A DNA stretch of 12,875 bases from NCBI GenBank assembly GCA_031267005.1, contig JAIRZX010000329.1, forward strand, positions 1 through 12,875, read 5' to 3'. This DNA is from Deltaproteobacteria bacterium. Lineage in GTDB: Bacteria > Desulfobacterota > Desulfarculia > Adiutricales > Adiutricaceae. The first letter of the stretch is position 1, and each line of letters starts with the position of its first letter. A model generated the notes under the pieces. The model had not been told where the DNA came from and ran no database searches. It saw only the letters and a list, made by a program, of their open reading frames with translations. The position numbers were made by a program, and so were the translations under genes. Of the stretch, positions 6,937-12,875 are shown piece after piece.

Positions 6937-7254
6937 TCAGCTGTCCGGGCCGGCCCCCGCGGCCTTCCCGGGGGCCTTGGCGCCGGCGGCGGGCTTTCTC
7001 GGCGGCCGCTTGCCCATGGCCTTGTAGATGGCCTTGGAGAGCTCGCCCGGGCAGGAGGAGGACTTTTTCCCGCAGCGGATCCCGGAAAGGGTTCTGGCCA
7101 CTTCCAGGGCGTCGCGGCCTTCCGCGAGGCGTCCGACGCCTTGGGTGTTGCCGGAGCAGCCGCCGTTGAAGGAGACGTTGGCTATTTTGCCGTCCAGTAT
7201 GTCGAACGAAAAGGATTTCGGGCAGATTTTTTTTGTGTCGAACTCGTGGCGCAT
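6937..7254 (-). CDS. Small TSCPD-domain protein (TIGR03905-like)
   Basis: 105 residues. About residues 3-80 match the stand-alone TSCPD family of roughly 80 residues: an N-terminal CPKSFSFDI, then IANVSFNGGCSGNTQGVGRL, then IRCGKKSSSCPGELSKAI. The final motif is the family's CGxxxxSCPxxL with the cysteines kept. The same fold occurs as a C-terminal domain of B12-dependent ribonucleotide reductases; the free-standing form has no settled biochemical role that I can state. A Lys/Ala/Pro/Gly tail (83-105) extends it beyond the usual length. The ATG at 7252-7254 has AAGGA 7 nt upstream. It stands alone, upstream of the broken methyltransferase on the same strand. Confidence 0.85.
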   Translation of the reverse strand: MRHEFDTKKICPKSFSFDILDGKIANVSFNGGCSGNTQGVGRLAEGRDALEVARTLSGIRCGKKSSSCPGELSKAIYKAMGKRPPRKPAAGAKAPGKAAGAGPDS

Positions 7255-7837
7255 GTGATCGTCCTTCCGCCCGGAGGGGCGGTTCCGGTGCCCCGAGAGG
7301 GCTTCATGCCGACGGTAGTCGCTTTTAGCCGATCTGTAAAGCGCCTTGCCGGGCCGTAGCGGCCATCCGGGCGGCCAGAGAAGGGCCGCCCCGAGGGAGG
7401 CGTGCCGGTCTCGGGCGCCTGAAGCGAGTCCCGCGCGCCCGAGCTCGTCCGTCAGTACCGGAAGCGGGGGGGAGGCTGCGCGCGAAATGCCCTTGCCACA
7501 GGTCCCGGCTTATGCTAATTTTCGGGCCAGCGGGGGTCCCACGGGATCCCCTCCCGCCACATAACGCCTGAAGCCGCCCCCCTGCGGGGACGGCTCCGGC
7601 CCTCGCTAAACCCGCTTTCGCGGCGTCAGGGCCCGCTCGCCTGGCTCGGGGGCATTTCAAATGCTACCCGGAGGTGCCAGAAGTGAGCCCCTTGCCCCGC
7701 CCCGCCTTCATTGCCAGCCTGCCGTGCGTCCCCGGCTTCCCGTCCCCCCCGGGCCCCGGACGGAGGAGCGCCGCCCCCGGCGCGCCGCCCCTCCCGCCGC
7801 AAGGCCCCTCCGCGCCTTGGGGAAAGGGGGCGTCCCG
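7255..7837. other. Intergenic region between divergent TSCPD gene and pab operon
   Basis: No convincing gene. Upstream reading frames continuous with pabA from 7661 are Arg/Pro-rich and unlike any PabA. A weak promoter-like pair for the plus strand is TTGCCA (7493-7498) and GCTAAT (7514-7519), but the spacer is only 15 nt. An exact palindrome lies at 7652-7664, and a GC hairpin without a T-tract at 7573-7594. Confidence 0.5.
7652..7664. promoter_or_regulatory. Perfect palindrome GCATTT-C-AAATGC upstream of pabA
   Basis: Six-base arms around one central C form an AT-rich island in GC-rich DNA, 173 nt before the pabA start. The shape suits a dimeric repressor site. No regulator is identified. 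Confidence 0.35.
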
Positions 7838-8425
7838 GTGAAAATCCTGCTTTTCGACTGCCGGGACTCCTTTACCTTCAACCTCGCCCACGCGGTACTA
7901 GACATGCTCCGGCCCGGAGACGAGCTGGAAGTGAGGCGCCACGACCTGGTGGAACCCGAAGAGGGGCCGGGCTACGGTCGGGTGATACTCTCGCCTGGGC
8001 CTGGAGTGCCGTCCGAGACGGAGAACCTGATGGAGCTGGTGGCCGCCTGCGCTCCCGGGACTCCCACGCTTGGGGTATGCCTGGGCCACCAGGCCCTTGC
8101 CCAGTGGTTCGGGGCGAGGCTAGTGAACCTCGAGACCGTCTACCACGGCGTAAGGTCCCGCGTGGGGCTAAACGCGCGCGGGACCCGGATATTCAGCGGG
8201 CTCCCCGGCGTCATAGACGCCGGGCGCTACCACTCCTGGCTGGTTGACGAGGAGGGGCTCCCGGCGGAGCTGCGCGTTACCGCCAGGGACGAGGGCGGGC
8301 GGGTCATGGGCTTGAGCCACAGGACGCTGGACGTCCACGGGGTGCAGTTCCACCCCGAGTCGGTTCTTACCCCGGAGGGGCCGAAGATTCTCCGGAATTT
8401 CCTGTACGGAGGCCTCCATGCCTAG
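7838..8425 (+). CDS. pabA: Aminodeoxychorismate synthase glutaminase subunit
   Basis: 195 residues, the normal length for PabA/TrpG class I glutamine amidotransferases. It releases ammonia from glutamine for PabB. Visible motifs: LLFDCRDSFTFNLAH at the N-terminus, SPGPGVP at 52-58, the nucleophile elbow GVCLGHQ (Cys81), and HPES with His172 and Glu174 completing the triad. The GTG start at 7838 is chosen because the family's N-terminus (MKILL-type) begins there and GGAAAGGGGG lies about 7 nt upstream. An in-frame extension to 7661 is rejected as non-homologous. PabA and TrpG are not separable by this sequence alone; the partner gene, overlapping by 8 nt, decides for PabA. It is the first gene of a three-gene operon. 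Confidence 0.93.
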   Translation: MKILLFDCRDSFTFNLAHAVLDMLRPGDELEVRRHDLVEPEEGPGYGRVILSPGPGVPSETENLMELVAACAPGTPTLGVCLGHQALAQWFGARLVNLETVYHGVRSRVGLNARGTRIFSGLPGVIDAGRYHSWLVDEEGLPAELRVTARDEGGRVMGLSHRTLDVHGVQFHPESVLTPEGPKILRNFLYGGLHA

Positions 8426-9629
8426 AACCGATCCCGTCACGGCGGCAGAGGAGATGGACCGCCTGGGCGCCCGGGGGCGGCCTTTCGTGTTCGCCTTTGA
8501 CTTCGAGAAGACCGAGGCCCTCATCGTGCCCGACCCATTCGCGTCGGACGAACTCCATTTCAACGTGCGCGGGAGGGGTAACGCCCCGCCCCGGCCCTCC
8601 CCCGCCGCCCCCGGGACGGGGACGCTCTCGCCGTCCCCCATGAGCTACGCGGAGTACTCCGGGAGGTTCGGGGTCGTCCGCAGGGGGCTCCTGCGGGGGG
8701 ACTCGTATCTGGTGAACCTCACCGCGCGGACCCCGGTGGGCTGCGGCACGGATCTCGCCGGAATCTACCGCGGGGCCGGTGCCATGTACCGGCTCTACGT
8801 GCCCGGGCGCTTCGCGTGCTTTTCGCCTGAGATATTCGTTCGCGTCGAGAACGGGGAGATCTCCACCTACCCCATGAAGGGCACGATAGACGCCTCGGTC
8901 CCGGACGCGGAGTCCAGGATCCTGGCGGATCCCAAGGAGACGGCGGAGCACGCGACGGTCGTGGATCTCCTCCGCAACGATCTGAGCATGTTCGCGCGGG
9001 GGGTGCACGTCCGGCGCTGGAGGTACGTCGACCGCATAAGGGCCAGGGAGCGGGAGATTCTGCAGGTGAGCTCCGAGGTGCGCGGCTCGCTCCCGTCCGG
9101 CTGGCGGGGCCGCCTGGGGGAGATCATGCTGGGGCTCACCCCGGCAGGGTCCTGTTCCGGGGCCCCGAAGGAGTCGACACTGAGGATCATCCGCGAGGCC
9201 GAAGGCATCCCTCGCGGCTACTACACCGGGGTCTTCGGGCTGTTCGACGGCGAGTCGCTCGACACCGGGGTGCTGATAAGGTTCGTGGAGGAGGAGGGCG
9301 GGAGGCTCTACTTCCGGAGCGGAGGCGGCATAACCGCCATGAGCAGGCCTGAGGACGAGTACCGGGAGCTGCTGGAGAAGATCTGCCTGCCGCTCCCGGA
9401 CGCACAGGCCCACGGGGGGGCAATGGGCCACGGGGAGGCATGGGAGACGGGGGAGGCCGGGCAGGCATGGGCCCTGGGCGCTCCGGAGGCGGCTGCGGCG
9501 GAGTCGGATGCCGGGAAGGGCTGGAAGTCCGGAAAGGCCGTGCAAGCCGGAGACGCGCTGGCAGGGAAGGCAGCGGCCGCCGGGGCGGGCGCGGCCTCGG
9601 GCCGGGCTGGCCCCGCCGCGAAAGGGTGA
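8418..9629 (+). CDS. pabB: Aminodeoxychorismate synthase component I (short form) with low-complexity tail
   Basis: 403 residues; about 1-326 form the chorismate-binding domain. It adds the ammonia from PabA to chorismate to give 4-amino-4-deoxychorismate. Motifs: SYLVNLT (96-102), FSPEIFVRV (135-143), PMKGTID (152-158), VVDLLRNDL (181-189), GSCSGAPKE (244-252) and DEYRELLEKI (313-322). Lys154 in PxKGT marks PabB; anthranilate synthase has alanine there. The domain lacks the longer N-terminus of E. coli-type PabB and TrpE, as in the short forms often found beside small PabC-like proteins. Residues from about 329 to 403 are a Gly/Ala-rich tail (AHGG, GHGEAWETGEAGQAW, AAAAGAGAA) not expected in the family. 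GGAGG lies 5 nt before the ATG, within the end of pabA, so translation is probably coupled. Confidence 0.93.
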   Translation: MPRTDPVTAAEEMDRLGARGRPFVFAFDFEKTEALIVPDPFASDELHFNVRGRGNAPPRPSPAAPGTGTLSPSPMSYAEYSGRFGVVRRGLLRGDSYLVNLTARTPVGCGTDLAGIYRGAGAMYRLYVPGRFACFSPEIFVRVENGEISTYPMKGTIDASVPDAESRILADPKETAEHATVVDLLRNDLSMFARGVHVRRWRYVDRIRAREREILQVSSEVRGSLPSGWRGRLGEIMLGLTPAGSCSGAPKESTLRIIREAEGIPRGYYTGVFGLFDGESLDTGVLIRFVEEEGGRLYFRSGGGITAMSRPEDEYRELLEKICLPLPDAQAHGGAMGHGEAWETGEAGQAWALGAPEAAAAESDAGKGWKSGKAVQAGDALAGKAAAAGAGAASGRAGPAAKG

Positions 9630-9633
9630 AGCC

Positions 9634-10296
9634 GTGCGAGGGGATGAACGGACGTCGGCAAGGGAAGCTGGGGCGGCGGGCGGCGGGGTTTTCGGCCCGC
9701 CGCGCTTCCTTGAGACAGTGAAGCTCCGGGGCGGGGAATACCGCCACCTGCGGTTGCACCAGGCGAGGCTCGAGAGGACTTGGCGCGAGGCCTTCGGAGG
9801 GGCGCCGGGCTTCCGCCTCTCCGATTTCCTGCCTACCCCGCCGGACGGGGGGCTGTACCGGGCGAGGTTAAGCTACCCCGGCCCGGAGGGCCCGCCGACG
9901 GCGACGCTCCACCCTTACTCGTTCCCCTCGCTTGAGACCCTCAAGCTCGTGCCCGATCCCGGAGTGGACTACCGTTTCAAGCTCCTCGACCGTTCGGCCC
10001 TGGACGCCCTAAAGGCTTCCTGCGGCGCGTCGGACTTCGTCCTGGTGCGGGACGGGGGGCTAACGGACTCGTCCATCGCCAACCTGGTCTTCGAGGGGGA
10101 CGGCGGGTTTTTCACGCCCGAGGGCTTTCTGCTCCGGGGGGTGAAGTGGGAAAGCCTCCTGGAGTCGGGGAGGGTGGGGGTGCGCCGCATAGGCCCGGAA
10201 AGCCTGGGGCTATACCGGAAGGCGTATTTCGTGAACGCCATGATAGACCTCGAGGACGACGTGTCGGTTCCCGTCTCCGAGATCCTTCCGCTGTAG
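9634..10296 (+). CDS. pabC: Aminodeoxychorismate lyase, small class-IV aminotransferase fold
   Basis: 220 residues from a GTG 4 nt after the pabB stop, with AAAGGG about 7 nt upstream. PabC removes pyruvate from aminodeoxychorismate to give 4-aminobenzoate, using pyridoxal phosphate. Seen: FLETV at 25-29, YRHLRLHQARLE at 36-47, YRFKLLDRSALDAL at 113-126 (Lys116 the likely PLP lysine), DFVLVRDGGLTDSSIANLVF at 134-153, TPEGFLLRGVKWESLLESG at 161-179, and a C-terminal FVNAMIDL. It is shorter than E. coli PabC (about 270) and fits the small class-IV relatives paired with short PabB. The first 22 residues are unlike the family, so the true start could be internal, but the next GTG (9718) would remove the FLETV motif. 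An upstream in-frame ATG at 9508 would overlap pabB heavily and is unlikely. Confidence 0.88.
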   Translation: MRGDERTSAREAGAAGGGVFGPPRFLETVKLRGGEYRHLRLHQARLERTWREAFGGAPGFRLSDFLPTPPDGGLYRARLSYPGPEGPPTATLHPYSFPSLETLKLVPDPGVDYRFKLLDRSALDALKASCGASDFVLVRDGGLTDSSIANLVFEGDGGFFTPEGFLLRGVKWESLLESGRVGVRRIGPESLGLYRKAYFVNAMIDLEDDVSVPVSEILPL

Positions 10297-10306
10297 CCGT
10301 CCGGTT

Positions 10307-10350
10307 CCGGGCTCGCTCCGGGCTCGCTCCGGGCTCGCGGCGGGCTCGCG
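10307..10350. repeat. 11-bp tandem repeat, four copies, after pabC
   Basis: CCGGGCTCGCT occurs twice (10307-10317, 10318-10328), followed by two variants ending in GCG (10329-10339, 10340-10350). It begins 11 nt after the pabC stop. No hairpin plus T-tract is present, so no intrinsic terminator for the pab operon is seen. Confidence 0.65.
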
Positions 10351-10439
10351 GCGGGGCCGGGCCTTCCTGGGCGCCGGGGGAGGGAGGCTGGGGCCGCGGC
10401 GGCATAGCGCCGAGGGATTTGGCGGCGGGGAGGTCCGTC

Positions 10440-10574
10440 AGGATGGCCTCCCGAGGTTGAGGCGATAGGATGGCCTCCCGAGGTTGAGGCGTCAGGATGG
10501 CCTCCCGAGGTTGAGGCGATAGGATGGCCTCCCGAGGTTGAGGCGATAGGATGGCCTCCCGAGGTTGAGGCGAT
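10440..10574. repeat. 27-bp tandem repeat, five copies
   Basis: Five head-to-tail 27-bp units start at 10440, 10467, 10494, 10521 and 10548. They are identical except for the last two bases of the second unit (TC instead of AT). Each contains GCCTC and GAGGC arms that can fold. On the minus strand the unit reads IASTSGGHP (DASTSGGHP in the variant). There are no unique spacers, so it is a minisatellite and not a CRISPR. The array lies between the convergent ends of the pab operon and the secreted-protein genes. Confidence 0.9.
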
Positions 10575-10579
10575 GTCCG

Positions 10580-11305
10580 TCATTGTCGGACGCCGGGACG
10601 GGAGCCCTTCTCGTCGAGCGCCAGGGACTCGAGGAAAGGCGTGCAGTATCGCGAGAAGTCAGGGCCTTCGCCCGGGCGAAGGCCCTCCGCCCGGACGTCG
10701 GAGGAAGGTGCGCGCAAGGTGCAGACTAAGGATATCAGCGCGTCGCCCGCCATGACGCTCCTGCGGACAGATAGATAGGTCCGCTCCCCGCCGTCTTCGT
10801 CCTTGCGGCTCCAGTCGTAGTTCAGATCCGCCGCCCGGCGGCCCCTGAACTCGAACGGCTTGGCCCCCCGGAAGGAGCCGAGGCCGCGGCCCATCTCCTG
10901 GCCCATGGCCTCCCAGTAGTCTTCGGGGCCGAAATATTCCATGAGTTCCTTGTCGTCGGGGCGGAGCCTCCCCAAGACCGCCTGCATCGTCACGCGCTTG
11001 CCCGTGCCGGGGATCTCGCCGAAAAAGAACTGCAACGGGGCAGGCGGTCTGCCCCTGTCCGCTTCGGACAGCTCTTCCCCTCCCGCCTGCCCGGCGGCGG
11101 GGGCGGCGTCGGGGACCGGGGCCTGCGGCGATCTCGTGAAGGCGGGGGGATAGCGCGCCGTAAAAGAGAGTCCCTGGCCGGGCGGCTGGACCTCCGAGCT
11201 GTCGAAAACCGGCCAGCCGTCCTGGCCGAAGAGGGGGGAGGCGGAGAGGGCCAGGGCCGCGGCCAGGGCTGGGGCGAGAGCAGAGAGGGGGGCGGAGGGC
11301 TTCAT
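10580..11305 (-). CDS. Secreted protein of unknown function, paralog 3 of a tandem family
   Basis: 241 residues. Basic Lys2 and a hydrophobic stretch (about 8-26, ALAPALAAALALSASPLFG) look like a Sec signal peptide, with the mature protein starting near QDGW. The body matches the next gene upstream along its length: GWPVFDSS, FTARYPPAFTR, RLRPDDKELM, PFEFRGRRAADLNY, RKDEDGG and PFLESL. A Pro/Ala linker (61-90) separates the first strand from the rest. The pattern (short strand with RYP, central helix, F-x-G-x-x-AAD strand, final PF-x-x-SL) recalls Mog1/PsbP-like folds, but that is a guess. Two cysteines (195 and 221) could pair after export. The ATG has GAGG 9 nt upstream. The stop overlaps another ATG (ATGA) leading into the 27-bp repeats. 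Confidence 0.8.
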   Translation of the reverse strand: MKPSAPLSALAPALAAALALSASPLFGQDGWPVFDSSEVQPPGQGLSFTARYPPAFTRSPQAPVPDAAPAAGQAGGEELSEADRGRPPAPLQFFFGEIPGTGKRVTMQAVLGRLRPDDKELMEYFGPEDYWEAMGQEMGRGLGSFRGAKPFEFRGRRAADLNYDWSRKDEDGGERTYLSVRRSVMAGDALISLVCTLRAPSSDVRAEGLRPGEGPDFSRYCTPFLESLALDEKGSRPGVRQ

Positions 11306-11988
11306 GGGGGCTTGCCTCGCGACGCCGCAAGCCGGCGGGCGCGACCGTCAGGGCGCATTTTTCCCGATTCGGCGCGGAGGGGGAAGGAGCATGGCTTGGA
11401 AGGGCGAAGGCGCCAGCGCCTTGGTCATGGCAACTGCGGCGCCGTTTTTGCATGCCGGACGTCGGGCATCCTTTTCCCGGCCGAAAGGAGCCAGTCGGGC
11501 AACCGCGCGGCGCTGGGCGGCGTGCGGAGGAGCGGTTCGGCCCGCAGTCGGAAAAGGCACTATTCCGGCTCCCTGCGCGCGAGTCCGGTTGCGTTTGACG
11601 TTCCAGATCTTCCTACTCCGGCGTTACGGTGTCAAGCCGGGAGGCGCAGTTGCCCCGTCTGGTTTCGTGTTGAGGACGGGGGGGCGCCGCACTGGCGCGG
11701 GCCGCGGAAGGCATGGAGGATTCTCGCGCCGCCGGACGCCGGGACTTGCCGCCGAGCCCTCCCGGCTTGCCGCCGGGAAACACCTGAGCGCAAGGACACC
11801 AGCAGAGCTTGGCGGAGCACCGATGACGGGATGTGAGTAAGGAGGAGGGGAGCGGGGGCGAGGAAGGAGGAATGGAGCCGCGAAAGCGGCTTGACGCTGG
11901 CCCGGGCGGAGGGGTCGGCGGAAGCCGGGCTCCCTCGCGGTTCCGGCATCCGGGCAATCCCGGCGGCGGTCCGCGGCGTGGTGACGGG
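11306..11988. other. 683-nt gap between two paralogs, no gene seen
   Basis: No frame shows the paralog motifs or any other family. Present are a 7-bp inverted repeat AAGGCGC-CA-GCGCCTT (11407-11422), a 6-bp hairpin with a GAAA tetraloop (AGCCGC-GAAA-GCGGCT, 11876-11891) and CCGGG-CAAT-CCCGG (11950-11963) just downstream of the stop of the gene at 11989. None has a T-tract. No good promoter for the gene at 11305 was found. Confidence 0.5.
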
Positions 11989-12687
11989 CTAGCCCTTTAC
12001 CCGAAGCGAGTCGAAAAAGGGCTTGCCCCAGTCCCTGGCCACCGGGTTGTCGCGCGGCGTGTAAGCCCGGGTCTCGTCGCGGCAAAGGAAATCGAAGCGG
12101 CAGGCGAGAGTTATGTTCTCGTCCCCCTTCAATACGAAGCGCTGCGAGACGAATGACCGCGAGGGGCCGCCGCCGTCCTTGTCCGCAGCCGCGGAGAAGT
12201 GGACGTCGGCGGCTTCGAGGCCCTGGAAGGAAAAGCGCTCCGCCGCGTCAAAAGCGTAGCCGGCGTCGGCCGAAAGCTTCCTCCCCAAGCCGTCCCAGAA
12301 AGCCGGGAAGCCCCGGCTCCCGATAACCGCCTTATCCTCAGGATCCAGGGCGCCGAGGCCGGCGGACAAAAGCACCTGCCAGCCGTTCGTAGGCTCTACG
12401 GCGGCCAGGACCAGAAGCTCTGCGGGCGTCCGGGCGGGGCGGCCGCTTCCGTCCGGCCCGTCGGGGCCGTCCGCGCCTGCCGGGATTTTCGCGGGCTCCC
12501 TGAGGGGGATCCTCGTGAAGAACGAAGGGTACCGGAGCGTGAAGGCGATATTCCACGGCCCCGCGATGTCCCCGGAGCTGTCGTAGGCCGTCCAGCCCCC
12601 CTCCGCCCGGGCTGGCGCGGCCATGGCGAGGGAAAGCAAGAGGGCGAGGGAGAGCGCGGACAGGGCCGCGATGGCGAAGGGGGTCAT
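11989..12687 (-). CDS. Secreted protein of unknown function, paralog 2 of a tandem family
   Basis: 232 residues with a textbook signal peptide: hydrophobic 4-24, then APARA with cleavage expected before EGGW at 30. Mature motifs shared with the gene at 10580-11305: GWTAYDSS (31-38), FTLRYPSFFTR (49-59), LGALDPEDK (111-119), FSFQGLEAADVHF (152-164), DKDGGG, ITLACRF (192-198) and PFFDSL (223-228). A Gly/Asp/Pro linker occupies 70-88. It has no recognised enzymatic motif; a periplasmic or surface role is inferred only from the signal peptide. No strong Shine-Dalgarno site precedes the ATG, and only 71 nt separate it from the upstream paralog, so co-transcription is plausible. Family unknown to me; a Mog1/PsbP-like fold is a weak guess. 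Confidence 0.82.
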   Translation of the reverse strand: MTPFAIAALSALSLALLLSLAMAAPARAEGGWTAYDSSGDIAGPWNIAFTLRYPSFFTRIPLREPAKIPAGADGPDGPDGSGRPARTPAELLVLAAVEPTNGWQVLLSAGLGALDPEDKAVIGSRGFPAFWDGLGRKLSADAGYAFDAAERFSFQGLEAADVHFSAAADKDGGGPSRSFVSQRFVLKGDENITLACRFDFLCRDETRAYTPRDNPVARDWGKPFFDSLRVKG

Positions 12688-12723
12688 GGAACCGGAATTT
12701 CTGACGCTGGCCGGGCCGGGGGG

Positions 12724-12744
12724 GCGGCAGCGCAGCTTTGCCGC
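12724..12744. other. Hairpin between paralogs 1 and 2
   Basis: GCGGCA (12724-12729) and TGCCGC (12739-12744) form perfect 6-bp arms around 9 nt, in the 71-nt spacer between two co-directional paralogs. No U-tract follows on the minus strand, so it may be a processing or stability hairpin rather than a terminator. Confidence 0.4.
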
Positions 12745-12758
12745 GCTTTTGCTGCGGC

Positions 12759-12875
12759 CTATTTCATGAATTCGAGGGAGTCCAGGTATGGGACGCAGAT
12801 CTCGGCTATGGCGCGGTCCTCGCGCAGGGCGAATTCCCTGAAGCGCCCCTCCTGGGCCGTGCCCCCGGTCATGCA
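12759..12875 (-). CDS. C-terminal end of paralog 1 of the secreted family (cut by window edge)
   Basis: Thirty-eight codons and a TAG stop are visible. The end, EICVPYLDSLEFMK, aligns with RYCTPFLESLALDEK of the gene at 10580-11305 and WGKPFFDSLRVKG of the gene at 11989-12687. The REFALRED stretch fits the charged loop before it in both. The Cys before the Pro-aromatic pair is shared with paralog 3 but not paralog 2. The N-terminus and signal peptide lie outside the window. It shows that the family is an array of at least three genes. Confidence 0.75.
   Translation of the reverse strand, partial: CMTGGTAQEGRFREFALREDRAIAEICVPYLDSLEFMK

Noticed and set aside
7573..7594. Intrinsic terminator
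   Set aside because: GC hairpin without a T-tract on either strand and not placed after a gene end.
7661..7837. 59-residue in-frame N-terminal extension of PabA
   Set aside because: Arg/Pro-rich, unlike any PabA, and the GTG at 7838 has a good ribosome site and the family's N-terminus.
9508..9633. Earlier ATG start for PabC
   Set aside because: It would overlap pabB by about 120 nt and add low-complexity residues; the GTG at 9634 sits right after the pabB stop with a ribosome site.
10440..10574. CRISPR array
   Set aside because: The 27-bp units are directly head-to-tail with no spacers, and no cas genes are present.
11546..11605. Possible third copy of the inverted repeat
   Set aside because: Only short shared words (CTATTCC, ACGTTCCA) with several gaps; not distinguishable from chance by eye.
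11312..11840. Plus-strand open frames in the gap between two secreted-protein paralogs
   Set aside because: No family pattern, Arg-rich in two overlapping frames at once, no convincing ribosome site.

Overview
This is about 12.9 kb of very GC-rich bacterial DNA. The two best promoters are of the ordinary sigma-70 type (TATAAT, 17-bp spacers). Gene starts use ATG, GTG and TTG with normal Shine-Dalgarno sites. Nothing in the window fixes the phylum. Gene density is low for a bacterium: four stretches of roughly 300-1200 bases hold no convincing gene, and repeats and broken genes are frequent, so the region looks accessory or recombining rather than a tidy core locus.

Left third (1-5200, minus strand): two large genes, each with its own consensus promoter, encode members of one family. 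They are arrays of helix-turn-helix (HTH) modules that resemble the N-terminal DNA-binding half of IS630/Tc1-type transposases (an HTH followed in places by a winged HTH), with no DDE catalytic domain visible. The first runs off the left edge after 684 residues and has at least five modules plus the start of a sixth. The second (579 residues) has a histone-H1-like Lys/Ala/Pro tail of about 200 residues in front of its modules.

Middle (5200-7255, minus strand): a decayed third member of the HTH family (in-frame stop, frameshift, internal duplication), then a broken methylguanine-DNA methyltransferase gene (frameshift, no usable start codon), then a small intact TSCPD-domain gene. A diverged repeat of about 94 bp occurs in opposite orientations on either side of the second HTH gene (2758-2851 and 5627-5719), about 70% identical by eye.

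Right of centre (7838-10296, plus strand): a tight pabA-pabB-pabC operon that converts chorismate to 4-aminobenzoate for folate synthesis. PabB is the short form and keeps the PxKGT lysine that marks aminodeoxychorismate synthase rather than anthranilate synthase. It carries an odd low-complexity C-terminal tail.

Right end (10297-12875, minus strand): three tandem paralogous genes for small proteins of one unknown family, one cut by the right edge. The two complete ones have signal peptides. The most 3' gene ends next to five copies of a 27-bp tandem repeat. The repeat length is a multiple of three, and it can be read as a Ser/Gly/His-Pro nonapeptide repeat from an ATG that overlaps the gene's stop codon.

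The best candidate for something undescribed is the HTH-array family: modular DNA-binding proteins apparently derived from transposase, with diverged recognition helices, decayed relatives and flanking inverted repeats.
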